Shown: positions 28,605 to 38,111, numbered from the stretch's first letter. The stretch is DNA of 45,414 bases from Bacillus wiedmannii (GCF_001583695.1 NZ_LOBC01000031.1:1-45414), one strand, 5' to 3'. Numbers and translations are program-made. Notes: a model not told the origin generated them from the sequence alone.

Positions 28605-30520
28605 AGACTGTCCTCCTTTGCAATTAATACACCGTACACACCATCTAAGTTTTCTTTCAAAAATGATTCAATGGCTAAATCAAACACGAATGGATAAAAA
28701 TTATGTTCTTCTAAATGTTGCAAGGCAAGCTGCACAGATTGCACACCTGGAACTTCTTCTTCCGCTTGTATTTCCACTCTAAAAGAATCCGTGTCATATA
28801 AAATAATAGAGGATTCAGGCAAGATATTAGCTCTGTAAGGAGTCTCTTCATTTTGAATATGAAGAAGTGATAGTTGTAGTGCGTTTCGTAAGGCTAACGT
28901 CATATTAATATTAGATGCACCGTACCAGCGATCATTTATACCGACCCAAACGACAGGAAAGCTGAGAATCTCTTCGCTTACTGCTATTTTAGGTGTTTCA
29001 TGAATTGTAGAGAGAGCATCGTAATAAAATCTACAATGTTTATCATGAATTGCAGTTAAATCAATCGTCGTAATTTCTTCTAGCATATGTGACTGCCGCT
29101 CATACAATTTGTTATTTAAATGTTGTTGCAGTGCCCGGTATACACCTTCTGTCATCGTTTCTCCAGCACCGATACCGATATCGTTATGTTCCGGAATAAG
29201 TCGGTGCATAATTTCTGCTACATATGTTTCAATTCCTGCTAAACCAGCTTCTCGGCGCGCTTCATTATGAGTCAAACCACCACAAGTCATAAGAGGCAGG
29301 AGGGAAGCAGGACCATCTGATAGTGGGGTAGCTACTTGAATATGGCATTGTGATAACGGTAATTGATATGAATCTTTTTCATCCCATACATGGAATAAAC
29401 CAGCTTCTTTAGAAGTTAATGAGTCGAAAAAGCGGAATAAATCAGTTGAGGTATGTTGGTTGGACCGCTGTTCAAGTTGTTCAGAAAGATTTTCTATCGT
29501 ATCAATTGTAAAACTTTCATCAGTTGCGAGAGGATGTTTTATAAAAGGATGCCATGCTCCTTCGAGTGTTTCGTAATTTAATAAAAAGAATTGTGGTTCT
29601 TTTTCTCGGTAAGAATCATCAGCGACATGCTTAAGTAATTCAAATACGATTATATTTGCTAACATTGCAGATGGGAGTGGTGAAAATGATGCTGATGAAT
29701 GTTCATTTTGTAAAGTCGTTTCATGTAGCCGGTGCCATGCGGATTCCCAGCATTCTTCACGATTAGCTGTTACGATAGGGCCGGCTATACCAAGTGCTGA
29801 TAAACAGACGGCAGGTATGAAGTTCTTTCCTACTTCTCTACAAATCGTGTGAACTGCTCTTAGGCCTTCAATATCTCCATTTTGAGAAACATACAAAATC
29901 CAGTCGAAAGGCTCGAACACTTCATGCAGGGGACGATCAATTGTCGTATCTATTTCCTGAACAAGGACATGATCATCAACTTCATGTGCAAGTTCTACTA
30001 GCTCATGAATGCGATCGTAATTTGTTTCCTCATAATCTGTAACAAGGTAATGAAAGGTAGGTAATCCTGATTCTAATAAAGAAGAAACTAAGGAAGTAAG
30101 CATATCTCCAGAACCAATTATAAGGACGTTTGCCGCGCGATACGTTTCGAATTTTAGAGCGCCTGAATGAGAATCAGCTTCTAAAAATTCAATTTGTGAA
30201 GCGTATCTATCAAGTAATGCGCTATTTAATTCATGAGGTGCATCTTGACTTACATCCCGAACGAAACCATTTTCATATAAAATCTCTCCAATTTCAAATA
30301 CACGATTTTGATAGGGGAGAGGGAGACCATCGGTTATTTCTGCTAAAGAATAATTCCCGTTAAACATTGGCATTAATTTTTCAATCCAGTTGTAAATTCC
30401 ATCACCGTCCATACGAAATGAACTGGCATTATTTCGAAAATAGACACCCCCGTTTGAGTCGGGGAGGAAAAAAGTATCCTTATTTGCTTTAAGTTTTGCA
30501 TCAATTGGAAGGTTATTCAT
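28601..30520 (-). CDS. hcaF: Ocin-ThiF-like leader-peptide-binding protein of thiazole-containing bacteriocin maturation
   Basis: 639 residues. The N-terminus (about 14-90) reads as a winged-helix RiPP recognition element (PqqD-like: VYFRNNASSFRMDGDGIYNWIEKLMPMF...FEIGEILYENGFV). A Rossmann start NVLIIGSGDM lies at 131-140 without the adenylation residues of ThiF. The C-terminal half has EARREAGLAGIETYVAEIM and GIGAGETMTEGVYRALQQHL, reminiscent of a degenerate YcaO domain. In the known Hca system this F protein binds the precursor leader and presents it to the cyclodehydratase. ATG with AAGGAGG; first gene of the operon. Confidence 0.88.
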   Translation of the reverse strand: MNNLPIDAKLKANKDTFFLPDSNGGVYFRNNASSFRMDGDGIYNWIEKLMPMFNGNYSLAEITDGLPLPYQNRVFEIGEILYENGFVRDVSQDAPHELNSALLDRYASQIEFLEADSHSGALKFETYRAANVLIIGSGDMLTSLVSSLLESGLPTFHYLVTDYEETNYDRIHELVELAHEVDDHVLVQEIDTTIDRPLHEVFEPFDWILYVSQNGDIEGLRAVHTICREVGKNFIPAVCLSALGIAGPIVTANREECWESAWHRLHETTLQNEHSSASFSPLPSAMLANIIVFELLKHVADDSYREKEPQFFLLNYETLEGAWHPFIKHPLATDESFTIDTIENLSEQLEQRSNQHTSTDLFRFFDSLTSKEAGLFHVWDEKDSYQLPLSQCHIQVATPLSDGPASLLPLMTCGGLTHNEARREAGLAGIETYVAEIMHRLIPEHNDIGIGAGETMTEGVYRALQQHLNNKLYERQSHMLEEITTIDLTAIHDKHCRFYYDALSTIHETPKIAVSEEILSFPVVWVGINDRWYGASNINMTLALRNALQLSLLHIQNEETPYRANILPESSIILYDTDSFRVEIQAEEEVPGVQSVQLALQHLEEHNFYPFVFDLAIESFLKENLDGVYGVLIAKEDSL

Positions 30521-30591
30521 TTTAATCCTCCTTACGTTTTAGGCATACATTATTAGCTTATGTTATGAAATTTGTCCCATATGAACGCAAT

Positions 30592-30627
30592 AAAAAAAGG
30601 CTGTAGAATAATTCATTCTACAGCCTG
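30592..30627 (-). terminator. Terminator of odhAB
   Basis: The stem AGGCTGTAGAAT/ATTCTACAGCCT ends in seven Ts on the minus strand, 19 bases past the odhB stop. It also separates odhAB from the hca operon promoter region. Confidence 0.88.
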
Positions 30628-30645
30628 TAATAGATTATTAATCTA

Positions 30646-31905
30646 TCAACCTTCTAATAATAATGATTTTGGATCTTCAAGCATATCTTTAACAGCAACA
30701 AGGAAGCTAACTGCTTCTTTACCATCAACAATACGGTGATCGTAAGATAAAGCGATGTACATCATTGGACGGTTTTCCATACGTTCTGCATCAATTGCAA
30801 CTGGACGTACTTGGATTTTGTGCATTCCTAAAATACCTACTTGTGGGCTGTTTAGAATTGGTGTTGACATTAGAGAACCGAATACACCACCGTTTGTAAT
30901 TGTGAATGTACCACCTTGTAACTCTTTTAATGAAAGTTTGTTATCGCGTGCTTTCATACCTAAATTACGAATTTCGCTTTCGATTTCAGCGAAGTTTAAT
31001 TGGTTAGCATCGCGTACAACTGGAACAACTAATCCATCTGGAGCTGCTACTGCAATACCGATATCATAGAATTTTTTAATGATAAGCTCATCGCCTTGAA
31101 TTTCAGCATTTAATAATGGGAATTGTTTTAATGCTGCAACAACTGCTTTTGTGAAGAATGACATGAAACCAAGACGTACATCATGTTTTTTCTCGAAAGC
31201 GTCTTTACGCTCTTTACGTAATTCCATGATTGCAGTCATATCAACTTCGTTAAATGTTGTTAACATTGCAGATGTTTGTTGAACTTCTACAAGACGTTTT
31301 GCAATTGTTTGACGGCGGCGGGACATTTTCACGCGCTCAACTGGTTTTTCGAATTCCGTTTTTGCAACTGGAGCAGGAGCTGGACTTTTTGGAGCAGCTG
31401 GTGCTTCTTTTGGAGCTGCAGCATGAGCTTGTACATCGTGTGGTCTCACACGTCCAAGTGGATCTGTGCTACGTACGTCGTTTAAGTCGATTCCTAATTC
31501 ACGAGCCATTTTTCTAGCTGCTGGTGATGCGATAGGACGGTTCGTATTTGGTAAACCTTGTAAAGTTGCAGCTTGCTCAGCATTTGGAGCCGCAGCTTTC
31601 GGTGCCTCAGTTTTTTCTTGTTTTGGCTGTTCAGCAGCCGGTGCAGGTGTACCTACTGCAACTGGTGCTCCGTTTGCATCTAAAATTGCGATAGTTGCGC
31701 CAACTTCAACTGTATCCCCAGGTTCGCCTAGTAACTTCGATACAATACCTGAATCTTCTGCAATGATTTCTACATTGACTTTATCAGTTTCAAGCTCAAC
31801 AACGCTGCCACCTTTCTCAACTTTGTCGCCTACGTTGATAAGCCATTGTGAGATAGTTCCTTCAGTAATAGATTCTGCAAGCTCAGGTACTTTAATTTCG
31901 ATCAT
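30646..31905 (-). CDS. odhB: Dihydrolipoyl succinyltransferase, E2 of 2-oxoglutarate dehydrogenase
   Basis: 419 residues. Lipoyl domain with Lys42 in ETDKVNVEI, an Ala/Pro-rich linker (about 80-115), the E1/E3-binding domain [19 protein letters not shown]...GRVRPHDV (about 127-160), a second Ala/Pro linker, and the catalytic domain ending [12 protein letters not shown] with His390. Transfers succinyl to CoA in the TCA cycle. ATG with GGGGAGGACATTTAAA upstream. 132 bases after odhA, with a GC-rich hairpin in between. Length matches the family. Confidence 0.97.
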   Translation of the reverse strand: MIEIKVPELAESITEGTISQWLINVGDKVEKGGSVVELETDKVNVEIIAEDSGIVSKLLGEPGDTVEVGATIAILDANGAPVAVGTPAPAAEQPKQEKTEAPKAAAPNAEQAATLQGLPNTNRPIASPAARKMARELGIDLNDVRSTDPLGRVRPHDVQAHAAAPKEAPAAPKSPAPAPVAKTEFEKPVERVKMSRRRQTIAKRLVEVQQTSAMLTTFNEVDMTAIMELRKERKDAFEKKHDVRLGFMSFFTKAVVAALKQFPLLNAEIQGDELIIKKFYDIGIAVAAPDGLVVPVVRDANQLNFAEIESEIRNLGMKARDNKLSLKELQGGTFTITNGGVFGSLMSTPILNSPQVGILGMHKIQVRPVAIDAERMENRPMMYIALSYDHRIVDGKEAVSFLVAVKDMLEDPKSLLLEG

Positions 31906-31981
31906 TTTAAATGTCCTCCCCTTATTTGCCTAACGGTGTGTTTTTTCTTCTTTTGTCTTCGGTAATCTCCATTTGTTAGCC

Positions 31982-32011
31982 TGCCCCTGGGCAGAAGATC
32001 TGCCCGGGGAA
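31982..32011 (-). other. GC-rich intercistronic hairpin between odhA and odhB
   Basis: On the minus strand, CCCCGGGCAGA pairs with TCTGCCCAGGGG around a three-base loop with one bulged base. There is no T run after it, so it is not a typical terminator. It may stabilise or punctuate the odhA message or mark a processing point (inference). Confidence 0.6.
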
Positions 32012-32037
32012 CAAGCTAGAAACCTTCATTGTTACTT

Positions 32038-34905
32038 TCAGTTGCTGAAAACTTCAATTTCTTGTTTATCTTGACGGAAGTTATACTTCACATCTAAAGC
32101 GTGTGCAACAATTAGTTCTTGCTCAGCTTTGTGAGCGAATGGATCGCCGCCAGATGGGCTAGAGCGATCTGGGCGTCCAATGTAACCTGTTTTCACTTTA
32201 TCTCCAGCAAGTTCGAACAGAATTGGAGCCATGTAATGCCATGCGCCCATATTACGAGGTTCTTCTTGAACCCAAATAATTTCTTCTAAGTTTTTAAAGC
32301 GTTTAATAATAGATTGAACTTTCTCAGCAGGGAATGGGTACAGCTGTTCAATACGAACGACATGAACTTCATCTAAGTTATACTCATGTTTACCAGACTC
32401 AATTTCTGCTGCTAAGTCAATCGCCATTTTACCTGTGCTTAAAACAAGACGTTTTACTTTAGTTGGTTTCATGCCAAGGTTTTCTTGTTCTAGAGCAGGT
32501 TGGAAACGTCCTTCGCTTAACTGACTAGCAGTTGAAAGCGTAAGTGGGTGACGTAATAAACTCTTTGGCGTCATCAATACTAATGGTCGAACAGCTTCTG
32601 TTCCTAAGATAGATGCTTGACGACGTAAAATATGGAAGTATTGTGCCGCGCTCGTTAAGTTTGCCACTGTCCAGTTATTCTCAGCAGCTAACTGTAAGAA
32701 TCGCTCTGGACGTGCACTAGAATGCTCTGGTCCTTGACCTTCATAACCGTGCGGTAATAGAAGAACTAAACCAGATTTTTGACCCCATTTTGCTCTTCCT
32801 GCTGAAACATATTGATCAAATAATGCTTGCGCAGTATTTGAGAAGTCACCATATTGCGCTTCCCACATAACAAGAGTTTCTGGAGCGAATACGTTATAAC
32901 CATACTCGTAACCAACAACAGCAGCTTCTGATAACGGACTGTTATGAACAGAGAAGGATGCATTAATGTTTGGTAAGCGATGTAATGGTGAATATGTTTC
33001 ATTTGTATCAGTATCGTGTAATACGATATGACGGTGCGCGAATGTACCACGCTGTGAATCTTGACCAGTTAAACGAATTGGCGTACCTTCTTGTAAAATA
33101 GAAGCGAATGCTAATGACTCAGCAAGTGCCCATTCAATTTTACCGTTCTCTTCAAGAGCGTCTTTACGGCGTTCAAGAATTTTCTTCACTTTCGGATATA
33201 CGTTAAAGCCTTCTGGCCAAGATAGTAGACCTTCATTAATTGCACGAAGTGAGTCAATCTCAACACCAGTATCCATTGGCTGAATGCCTTTTGCAACAAC
33301 ATCTGGCACTTTAACGTCAATTGTTGCAGCGCTCGTATCAGCTGGCGGTACTTGTGCATAGTCAGATTTTAATTGCTCTTGTATAAACTGAGTCATTGTT
33401 TCAACCTCATCTGCATTTAGAACACCAGCAGCTTGTAATTGATCTGCATAAATCGCTCTTACAGTTGGATGATTTTTAATCTTTTTGTACACTTGTGGTT
33501 GCGTAACTGCTGGGTCATCCATTTCGTTATGACCGTAGCGGCGGTAACCAATTAAATCGATTAAGAAGTCTTTTTTGAACAATGTACGATATTGAATCGC
33601 AAGGTTAGCAGCAGCAAGACAAGCTTCTGGATCATCAGCGTTCACGTGAACAATCGGAATATCGAAACCTTTTGCAAGGTCACTTGAATATTTCGTAGAA
33701 CGAGAATCATAGCTATCAGTCGTAAAGCCAACTGCATTGTTTGCGATAACATGAATTGTTCCGCCTGTTTGGTACGCGTTCAATCTGCTTAAGTTCAACG
33801 TTTCAGATACAATACCTTGACCAGGGAATGCAGCATCACCATGAACTAAAATTACGAATGATTTTGAAGTATCTTGTTCTGGAAGACCAGATTTTTTACG
33901 ATTCTCTTGAGCCGCACGTGCAAAACCTTCTACAACAGGGTTAACGAACTCAAGGTGACTTGGGTTATTTGCTAATGTAACGCGAGTGCTAACTTCTTCG
34001 TTACTAACGACTTGTTCTCTACCTAAATGGTATTTCACGTCGCCAGTCCATCCAGAATTTGCCACTGCGCCTTCTATTTTTGCATGTTTGAACTCAGCAA
34101 ACATGTGACTATATGGTTTTTCTAATACGTGTGCAAGTACGCTTAGACGACCGCGGTGAGCCATACCAATCATGACATCTTCTACGCCGCCCTTTGCACC
34201 TTCGAGAACAATTTCATCTAGAACAGGTACAAGCATATCAACGCCCTCGATAGAGAAACGCTTTTGCCCAACGAATGTTTTATGCAAGAATTGCTCGAAA
34301 CCTTCAACAGCTGTTAAACGTTTTAAAAGAGCAGTTCGTTTTTTATTTGATAGTGGTTGACGCAATGAATTTGATTCCACCATTTGATGTAACCACGCGC
34401 GTTCTTCACTATCTTGTATATGAGAAAATTCATAAGCTAAAGATTTTGTATAAACGTCTTTTAATCTATGAATTACATCAAGTGCAGTGTGAATACCTTC
34501 TGGCGCATCTTGCCATACTGTTTTTGCTGGAATCGCTTTTAAGTCAGCGTCGCTCAGTTCGTTCATTGCTTTCTCAAGAAGAGATTGTCCATTAGCAGCA
34601 TCTTCCATCGGATTGATGTGAGCCAACGTATGCCCGAATGAACGAATTTGTTCAACAAGCTGAACGACTTTAAGAATTTTTTCAATGTTCCCTGTGTTTT
34701 GAGGAGAAAAATGTGTTGCTGTGTTGTCCCCTGTTACGACATCATCTTGAAACGAAGGAGCTCCAAAAATTTCAAAAAGCTCTTGTAATTCCGGATCAAC
34801 AGAACCTGCTCCAGTTACGTAAAGATCATACTGCTCAATAACATAACCAAGGTTCGGACCATGGAACTTGGCCCAAGGGTTTGTCGTTGTATTCTTCCTC
34901 GTCAT
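32038..34905 (-). CDS. odhA: 2-oxoglutarate dehydrogenase E1 component
   Basis: 955 residues. Thiamine-dependent decarboxylation of 2-oxoglutarate. Visible: [21 protein letters not shown], the TPP motif region [19 protein letters not shown]...[22 protein letters not shown], and the C-terminal [12 protein letters not shown]...FVVHN-like, [17 protein letters not shown] and [12 protein letters not shown] blocks. I used ATG 34903-34905 with GGGAGG nine bases upstream; the open frame continues to 35094 without a better site. Partner of odhB; the E3 gene is elsewhere. Confidence 0.97.
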   Translation of the reverse strand: MTRKNTTTNPWAKFHGPNLGYVIEQYDLYVTGAGSVDPELQELFEIFGAPSFQDDVVTGDNTATHFSPQNTGNIEKILKVVQLVEQIRSFGHTLAHINPMEDAANGQSLLEKAMNELSDADLKAIPAKTVWQDAPEGIHTALDVIHRLKDVYTKSLAYEFSHIQDSEERAWLHQMVESNSLRQPLSNKKRTALLKRLTAVEGFEQFLHKTFVGQKRFSIEGVDMLVPVLDEIVLEGAKGGVEDVMIGMAHRGRLSVLAHVLEKPYSHMFAEFKHAKIEGAVANSGWTGDVKYHLGREQVVSNEEVSTRVTLANNPSHLEFVNPVVEGFARAAQENRKKSGLPEQDTSKSFVILVHGDAAFPGQGIVSETLNLSRLNAYQTGGTIHVIANNAVGFTTDSYDSRSTKYSSDLAKGFDIPIVHVNADDPEACLAAANLAIQYRTLFKKDFLIDLIGYRRYGHNEMDDPAVTQPQVYKKIKNHPTVRAIYADQLQAAGVLNADEVETMTQFIQEQLKSDYAQVPPADTSAATIDVKVPDVVAKGIQPMDTGVEIDSLRAINEGLLSWPEGFNVYPKVKKILERRKDALEENGKIEWALAESLAFASILQEGTPIRLTGQDSQRGTFAHRHIVLHDTDTNETYSPLHRLPNINASFSVHNSPLSEAAVVGYEYGYNVFAPETLVMWEAQYGDFSNTAQALFDQYVSAGRAKWGQKSGLVLLLPHGYEGQGPEHSSARPERFLQLAAENNWTVANLTSAAQYFHILRRQASILGTEAVRPLVLMTPKSLLRHPLTLSTASQLSEGRFQPALEQENLGMKPTKVKRLVLSTGKMAIDLAAEIESGKHEYNLDEVHVVRIEQLYPFPAEKVQSIIKRFKNLEEIIWVQEEPRNMGAWHYMAPILFELAGDKVKTGYIGRPDRSSPSGGDPFAHKAEQELIVAHALDVKYNFRQDKQEIEVFSN

Positions 34906-35250
34906 TTGTTTAAACCTCCCAATGCATATAATCCTTTTTCCATACAAAAGGTGCATTTTGCTCTTTTCAATAATTGATGAACCAATAATCAATGTAAATG
35001 TTTTCTTTACTCTTATGTTATTACAATAATTTACATAATACCAAACACTATTACTTATCTGTTTTGTAAAAAAACATTCACAATAACTTATCACCCAAGT
35101 TAATCTTTCATGTTATAAAGTAATTCTACAGAAAAATGGGGTGGATATATTTGGTATACCTATACAAATAACTAAAATTGTTGCATGTAAATATAAATAT
35201 AATAGTTAGAATGTTTCGATGAAAAAGAGTTCGAATTATGTATATTGAAA

Positions 35251-35266
35251 TAATAAGCGCTTTCAT
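35251..35266. promoter_or_regulatory. cre-like CcpA site
   Basis: TAATAAGCGCTTTCAT, 14 of 16 to WTGNAARCGNWWWCAW when read on either strand, with the core AAGCGCTT palindromic. It lies about 345 bases upstream of odhA. The TCA-cycle genes odhAB are known to be glucose-repressed in Bacillus, but the distance is large. Confidence 0.5.
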
Positions 35267-35658
35267 TGATATTATACAACAATATAACGGAATATAGTAT
35301 AAAAAATAAAAAATTATGAATTTATCGTAAACTTTATTTAGATAGTGTTAAATATTGAAAGGAAAGTGAAGGATTTCTACAAAAAAAGTTGCTAAACATA
35401 AAAAATGCTTCATAAACAGTTAGTTTCTATAAATATGCCGAAAAACACCGTAAAACCAATAACGCATTTTGTGGAATAAAGAGATAAATGAAATATTTTA
35501 AAAGGATAAAACAAATAGGGAGATATTAAATTTTAAAAAAAGAGAGGAGGAGATATAGTAACGGTTCATTACAGTGTTCCATGTTTCATTTCAAAATAGA
35601 CGTGCTGAAAATGAAAAAGTTTCTTCTATATAAATAGAACGAAAAATAAACAAAATGA

Positions 35659-35694
35659 ATGTAAAGGAAACTTGACGTAAAGTTTCCTTTACAT
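35659..35694. promoter_or_regulatory. 15-bp inverted repeat, probable operator of the Xre regulator
   Basis: ATGTAAAGGAAACTT, six bases (GACGTA), then AAGTTTCCTTTACAT: perfect over 15 bp. It encloses the -35 region of the promoter below. An autoregulatory operator is the simplest reading; a hairpin in RNA is unlikely because transcription starts downstream. Confidence 0.7.
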
Positions 35695-35701
35695 ATATAC
35701 T
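35672..35701 (+). promoter_or_regulatory. Promoter of the Xre-membrane protein operon
   Basis: TTGACG (35672-35677), 18 bases, TATACT (35696-35701). The -35 lies at the centre of the inverted repeat, so a bound dimer would block RNA polymerase. Confidence 0.7.
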
Positions 35702-35729
35702 CGATATAAGGGAGGAGGGAGAAATTTCC

Positions 35730-35945
35730 TTGGAAAATAAAATGGTCGAATACCGAAAAAAATTTGGACTATCTCAAGAAAAATTGGCTGAGAAACTTGG
35801 AGTTTCTAGGCAAACTATCATTTCAATTGAAAAGGGAAAATACGATCCATCACTTCCGTTAGCATTTGAAATAGCGAAAACATTTCAGACAACGATAGAA
35901 CATGTATTTATTTATGAAGGAAAAGAAGAGGAGGAATCGGAATGA
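35730..35945 (+). CDS. Small Xre-family transcriptional regulator
   Basis: 71 residues: a single HTH_3 domain (VEYRKKFGLSQEKLAEKLGVSRQTIISIEKGKYDPSLPLAFEIAKTF) with the family's recognition helix SRQTIISIEKG, then a short acidic tail. Start TTG with GGAGGAGGG ten bases upstream. It overlaps the next gene by 4 bases (ATGA). This class usually pairs with a small membrane protein and represses its own operon; the palindrome upstream supports that. Confidence 0.88.
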   Translation: MENKMVEYRKKFGLSQEKLAEKLGVSRQTIISIEKGKYDPSLPLAFEIAKTFQTTIEHVFIYEGKEEEESE

Positions 35946-36319
35946 ATTATTCACAAAAGTACTTTTTAATTATGGGAATTATTTTCTTTATTATGAGTGG
36001 AACCATGGTATTAGCGGGCATAATGACGCATTCTGCACCACCGGCTCCAACGTATACATTGCTTGCGATGATGATTATGTGTTTTTGCTTAAGTTACTTA
36101 CACCCGCAATTTAAAGAAAAAGATGAGCGAATGAAACTTATTCGTTATAAAGGAATGTTCTTCAGCTTTTTTGCATTAACAGCATATTACCTTCTTTTCT
36201 CTATCGGCTTAAACTTAAAAATACTTACACTATCTGCTACTGAACTATTGAACATACTGATGGCACTTACGATGAGTACAGTTTTTATCTCATTTGTTGT
36301 TTTAGCGAAAAGATATTAA
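35942..36319 (+). CDS. Four-helix membrane protein, partner of the Xre regulator
   Basis: 125 residues with four hydrophobic segments (about 7-27, 37-55, 73-92 and 100-122) and a cytoplasmic QFKEKDERMKLIRYKG loop between helices 2 and 3, as in DUF2178-like proteins that accompany Xre regulators. Translationally coupled to the regulator. Function unknown; it may sense envelope or redox state and signal to the repressor (inference). Confidence 0.72.
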   Translation: MNYSQKYFLIMGIIFFIMSGTMVLAGIMTHSAPPAPTYTLLAMMIMCFCLSYLHPQFKEKDERMKLIRYKGMFFSFFALTAYYLLFSIGLNLKILTLSATELLNILMALTMSTVFISFVVLAKRY

Positions 36320-36347
36320 GATGGAAGAGAGAAAGGAAGATTAACAT

Positions 36348-36530
36348 ATGCAAATGATGTATGCTTTTGGCATTGGGCTTGTATTATTTTTAGCCGTATT
36401 CTTATTTATTCGTAAAGACGTTCAAGGTGGGACGTTAACGAAAAGAGGCTTTTATAAAATGATCGGCTGTTTAGTTGTTATGTTTATAGCGATTATCGTA
36501 ATGATCGTTTTAATAAATCAGTCACTATAG
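36348..36530 (+). CDS. Small two-helix membrane protein
   Basis: 60 residues with two membrane segments (about 4-20 and 38-57) joined by a basic loop (RKDVQGGTLTKRG). Third gene of the Xre operon, 28 bases after the previous stop, followed by a terminator. Unknown function. Confidence 0.65.
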   Translation: MQMMYAFGIGLVLFLAVFLFIRKDVQGGTLTKRGFYKMIGCLVVMFIAIIVMIVLINQSL

Positions 36531-36542
36531 AATTTAAAAATG

Positions 36543-36576
36543 GAACCTTACTGTAGTAAGGTTTTTCTTTTTGGTT
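36543..36576 (+). terminator. Terminator of the Xre operon
   Basis: The stem AACCTTAC/GTAAGGTT with loop TGTA and a T-rich tail. Confidence 0.85.
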
Positions 36577-36604
36577 TAAAATCCGAAATTTCCCACATAA
36601 TCCA

Positions 36605-36633
36605 TTTACTACATATAATCGATATTATATAAT
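36605..36633 (+). promoter_or_regulatory. Sigma-A promoter
   Basis: TTTACT (36605-36610), 17 bases and a perfect TATAAT (36628-36633), about 30 bases upstream of the next start codon. Confidence 0.65.
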
Positions 36634-36664
36634 TTAATAAAATGATAGATAGGGAGAATAGTAT

Positions 36665-37024
36665 ATGAATAAAAAAACTATCTTCTTTTTATTAACATGC
36701 CTACTACTTATAGCTAGTATTACTTATATAATATGTAACAAACGAGAACAAGTGCCACCTATGTTAGTATGGGAGGGCCAGAAATACTACGTAACGAATG
36801 AACCTGCCAAAGCAGAAGAAGTTGGGCAAAGGCTCGGAGAAGTAACAAAGAAACTTGAAACAAGTAAAAAACCTACTAAAAATAGTGAATCCAATATATT
36901 ACAAGAAAAAACAGAACTATTCACAGTGATAGAAGAAGAAAAAGGTCCTCACTCCCCTTTAATCATAAAGGAGCCTTATAGTGACGAATATAGAATAGTA
37001 AGACCGATGTTACATGTACTATAA
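36665..37024 (+). CDS. Small membrane-anchored extracytoplasmic protein, unknown
   Basis: 119 residues. One N-terminal hydrophobic anchor (about 6-24, ending YIICNKR) lacks a proper lipobox, since the residues before Cys are Tyr-Ile-Ile. The rest is polar and charged, with WEGQKYYVTNEPAKAEEVGQRLGEVTKKLE, a motif seen in small B. cereus-group surface proteins. No function can be given. Followed 18 bases later by a second small membrane gene. Confidence 0.62.
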   Translation: MNKKTIFFLLTCLLLIASITYIICNKREQVPPMLVWEGQKYYVTNEPAKAEEVGQRLGEVTKKLETSKKPTKNSESNILQEKTELFTVIEEEKGPHSPLIIKEPYSDEYRIVRPMLHVL

Positions 37025-37042
37025 AGTGAAAAGGAGACTCAT

Positions 37043-37312
37043 ATGCAGACAGTAACTTCATATCCATGGTCGTTAAGAAAAATGTTTGTTTTTTTCCTTT
37101 GCTTCATCCTTCCGCCAATCGGTGCAATTTATATTTTGATGAATCGAGAGGCGCTACAAAAAAGAGACTTCATTTTATATGTATTATTTGCTGCTATTAA
37201 TATATCGCTTTGGTTATCGCTTATGATCTTTGATCGGAGTATGTGGATGGTAGCGGGGCATTATGTACTTGGAGCAATTGTAATTGTTTTTTCGAATATG
37301 AATAAGAGATAA
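37043..37312 (+). CDS. Small membrane protein, unknown
   Basis: 89 residues with three hydrophobic segments (about 11-31, 42-60 and 67-84). Begins MQTVTSYPWSLRKMF. Ribosome site AAAGGAGA. Probably cotranscribed with the preceding anchored protein; a terminator follows. Confidence 0.62.
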   Translation: MQTVTSYPWSLRKMFVFFLCFILPPIGAIYILMNREALQKRDFILYVLFAAINISLWLSLMIFDRSMWMVAGHYVLGAIVIVFSNMNKR

Positions 37313-37345
37313 GCCAGTAATTTTAAAGTTGCTGGTTTTTCTTTT
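37313..37345 (+). terminator. Terminator
   Basis: The stem CCAGTAA/TTGCTGG (one G-U) with a T-rich tail follows the small membrane gene. Confidence 0.7.
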
Positions 37346-37459
37346 GCTATTTATATGGAGATAGAGAATTATCTCATTTTAGTTTAAATAGATCAGCAGG
37401 CGCTAAATTAGGTGAGAGATATTTGCCACCAACTAAAAAATAATTGGAGGTAAAGGGAA

Positions 37460-37750
37460 TTGGAACTAGATGATAAAGTATACAATCAAATTGTACAACT
37501 GTGTGAAGAGGGAGATATTCTATTTGAAGTAGAACAATTTGATCAAGCAATAGAGAAATATTTAGTGGCTTTAGATATGGTGCCAGCACCAAAGACGGAT
37601 TGGGAAGCAAGTACTTGGTTATATACAGCAATAGGCGACACTTATCTTATTAAAGATGGCTATGAAATGGCAAAAAGTAATTTTTATAATGCTTTAAACT
37701 GTCCAGACGGTATTTCGAATCCATTGATTTTATTGAACACGAAAATATAA
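37460..37750 (+). pseudogene. Truncated TPR-repeat protein
   Basis: 96 codons. One tetratricopeptide-like unit (ILFEVEQFDQAIEKYLVALDMVP) and the start of another (TYLIKDGYEMAKSNFYNALNCPDGISNP). Members I recall from this group run on for about 40 more residues with a further repeat and an acidic C-terminus; here the frame ends abruptly in LILLNTKI. This family often accompanies polymorphic toxins as an immunity-like partner. The loss falls at the edge of the decayed region, so I treat it as broken. Ribosome site TTGGAGG; start TTG. Confidence 0.6.
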
Positions 37751-38111
37751 AAACTTTATTTATATCCATTGAAGGCAAATTAAAAACGTTTAAATTATAG
37801 TCGGTAAAATAATACCGGCTTCTTTTTTACCCCCGGGGCTATCAAAAATAAAAAAGTTTTGCCAGGTGCCCGCAAAATCCGTGCAGAATTTAAAACTTCG
37901 GGTCTAAATCACTAGATAATACTATACGTTTTACGGACTATAAACCTTTCTTATGTATTACTACTATACCGAATACATACCGCTAAATTCCTAGACAATT
38001 CTCTAGGGAAAACGGCTTTAAAACGTAAAATACCGACTCTAATTAGTAATTTGAAAGGAACTACGTACTACATTACGGCTAGTGATGCGTATGTGAGTGT
38101 GAAGTAATAGT
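37751..38111. other. Gene-poor stretch with phage-like debris
   Basis: About 360 bases. It contains a terminator-like hairpin (GTCGGTA/TACCGGC plus Ts, 37800-37831), a GC-rich ACCCCCGGGG, and an open stretch whose end reads LISNLKGTTYYITASDAYVSVK before TAA at 38105-38107. That tail looks coding and possibly from a phage lysis or wall protein, but it has no start and I cannot name it. Confidence 0.45.

Larger units (their letters stand above)
34906..35729. other. Long AT-rich divergent intergenic region
   Basis: About 820 bases with no convincing gene. It holds the odhA upstream region, a cre-like palindrome (35251-35266), a stretch with a strong ribosome-site-like GGAGGAG (near 35545) that is not followed by a usable start, and the operator/promoter of the Xre gene (35659-35701). 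The odhA promoter itself is not clear. Confidence 0.6.

Noticed and set aside
30545-30590. Sigma-K promoter for hcaF (CATAACATA on the minus strand)
   Set aside because: The -10 pattern fits but no -35 AC at the proper spacing is present, so it was not annotated.
31254-31933. Plus-strand open frames opposite odhB
   Set aside because: They mirror the Ala/Pro/Lys-rich linkers of OdhB and lack ribosome sites.
35545-35640. Short gene after the GGAGGAG near 35545
   Set aside because: No start codon at a usable distance; the nearest GTG frame has only about 18 codons.
37828-37845. ACCCCCGGGGCT as a possible displaced copy of the tRNA-Val 3' end (second attachment site)
   Set aside because: The match to GACCCCGGAGAGGCT needs gaps and stops after about ten bases; too weak to call.
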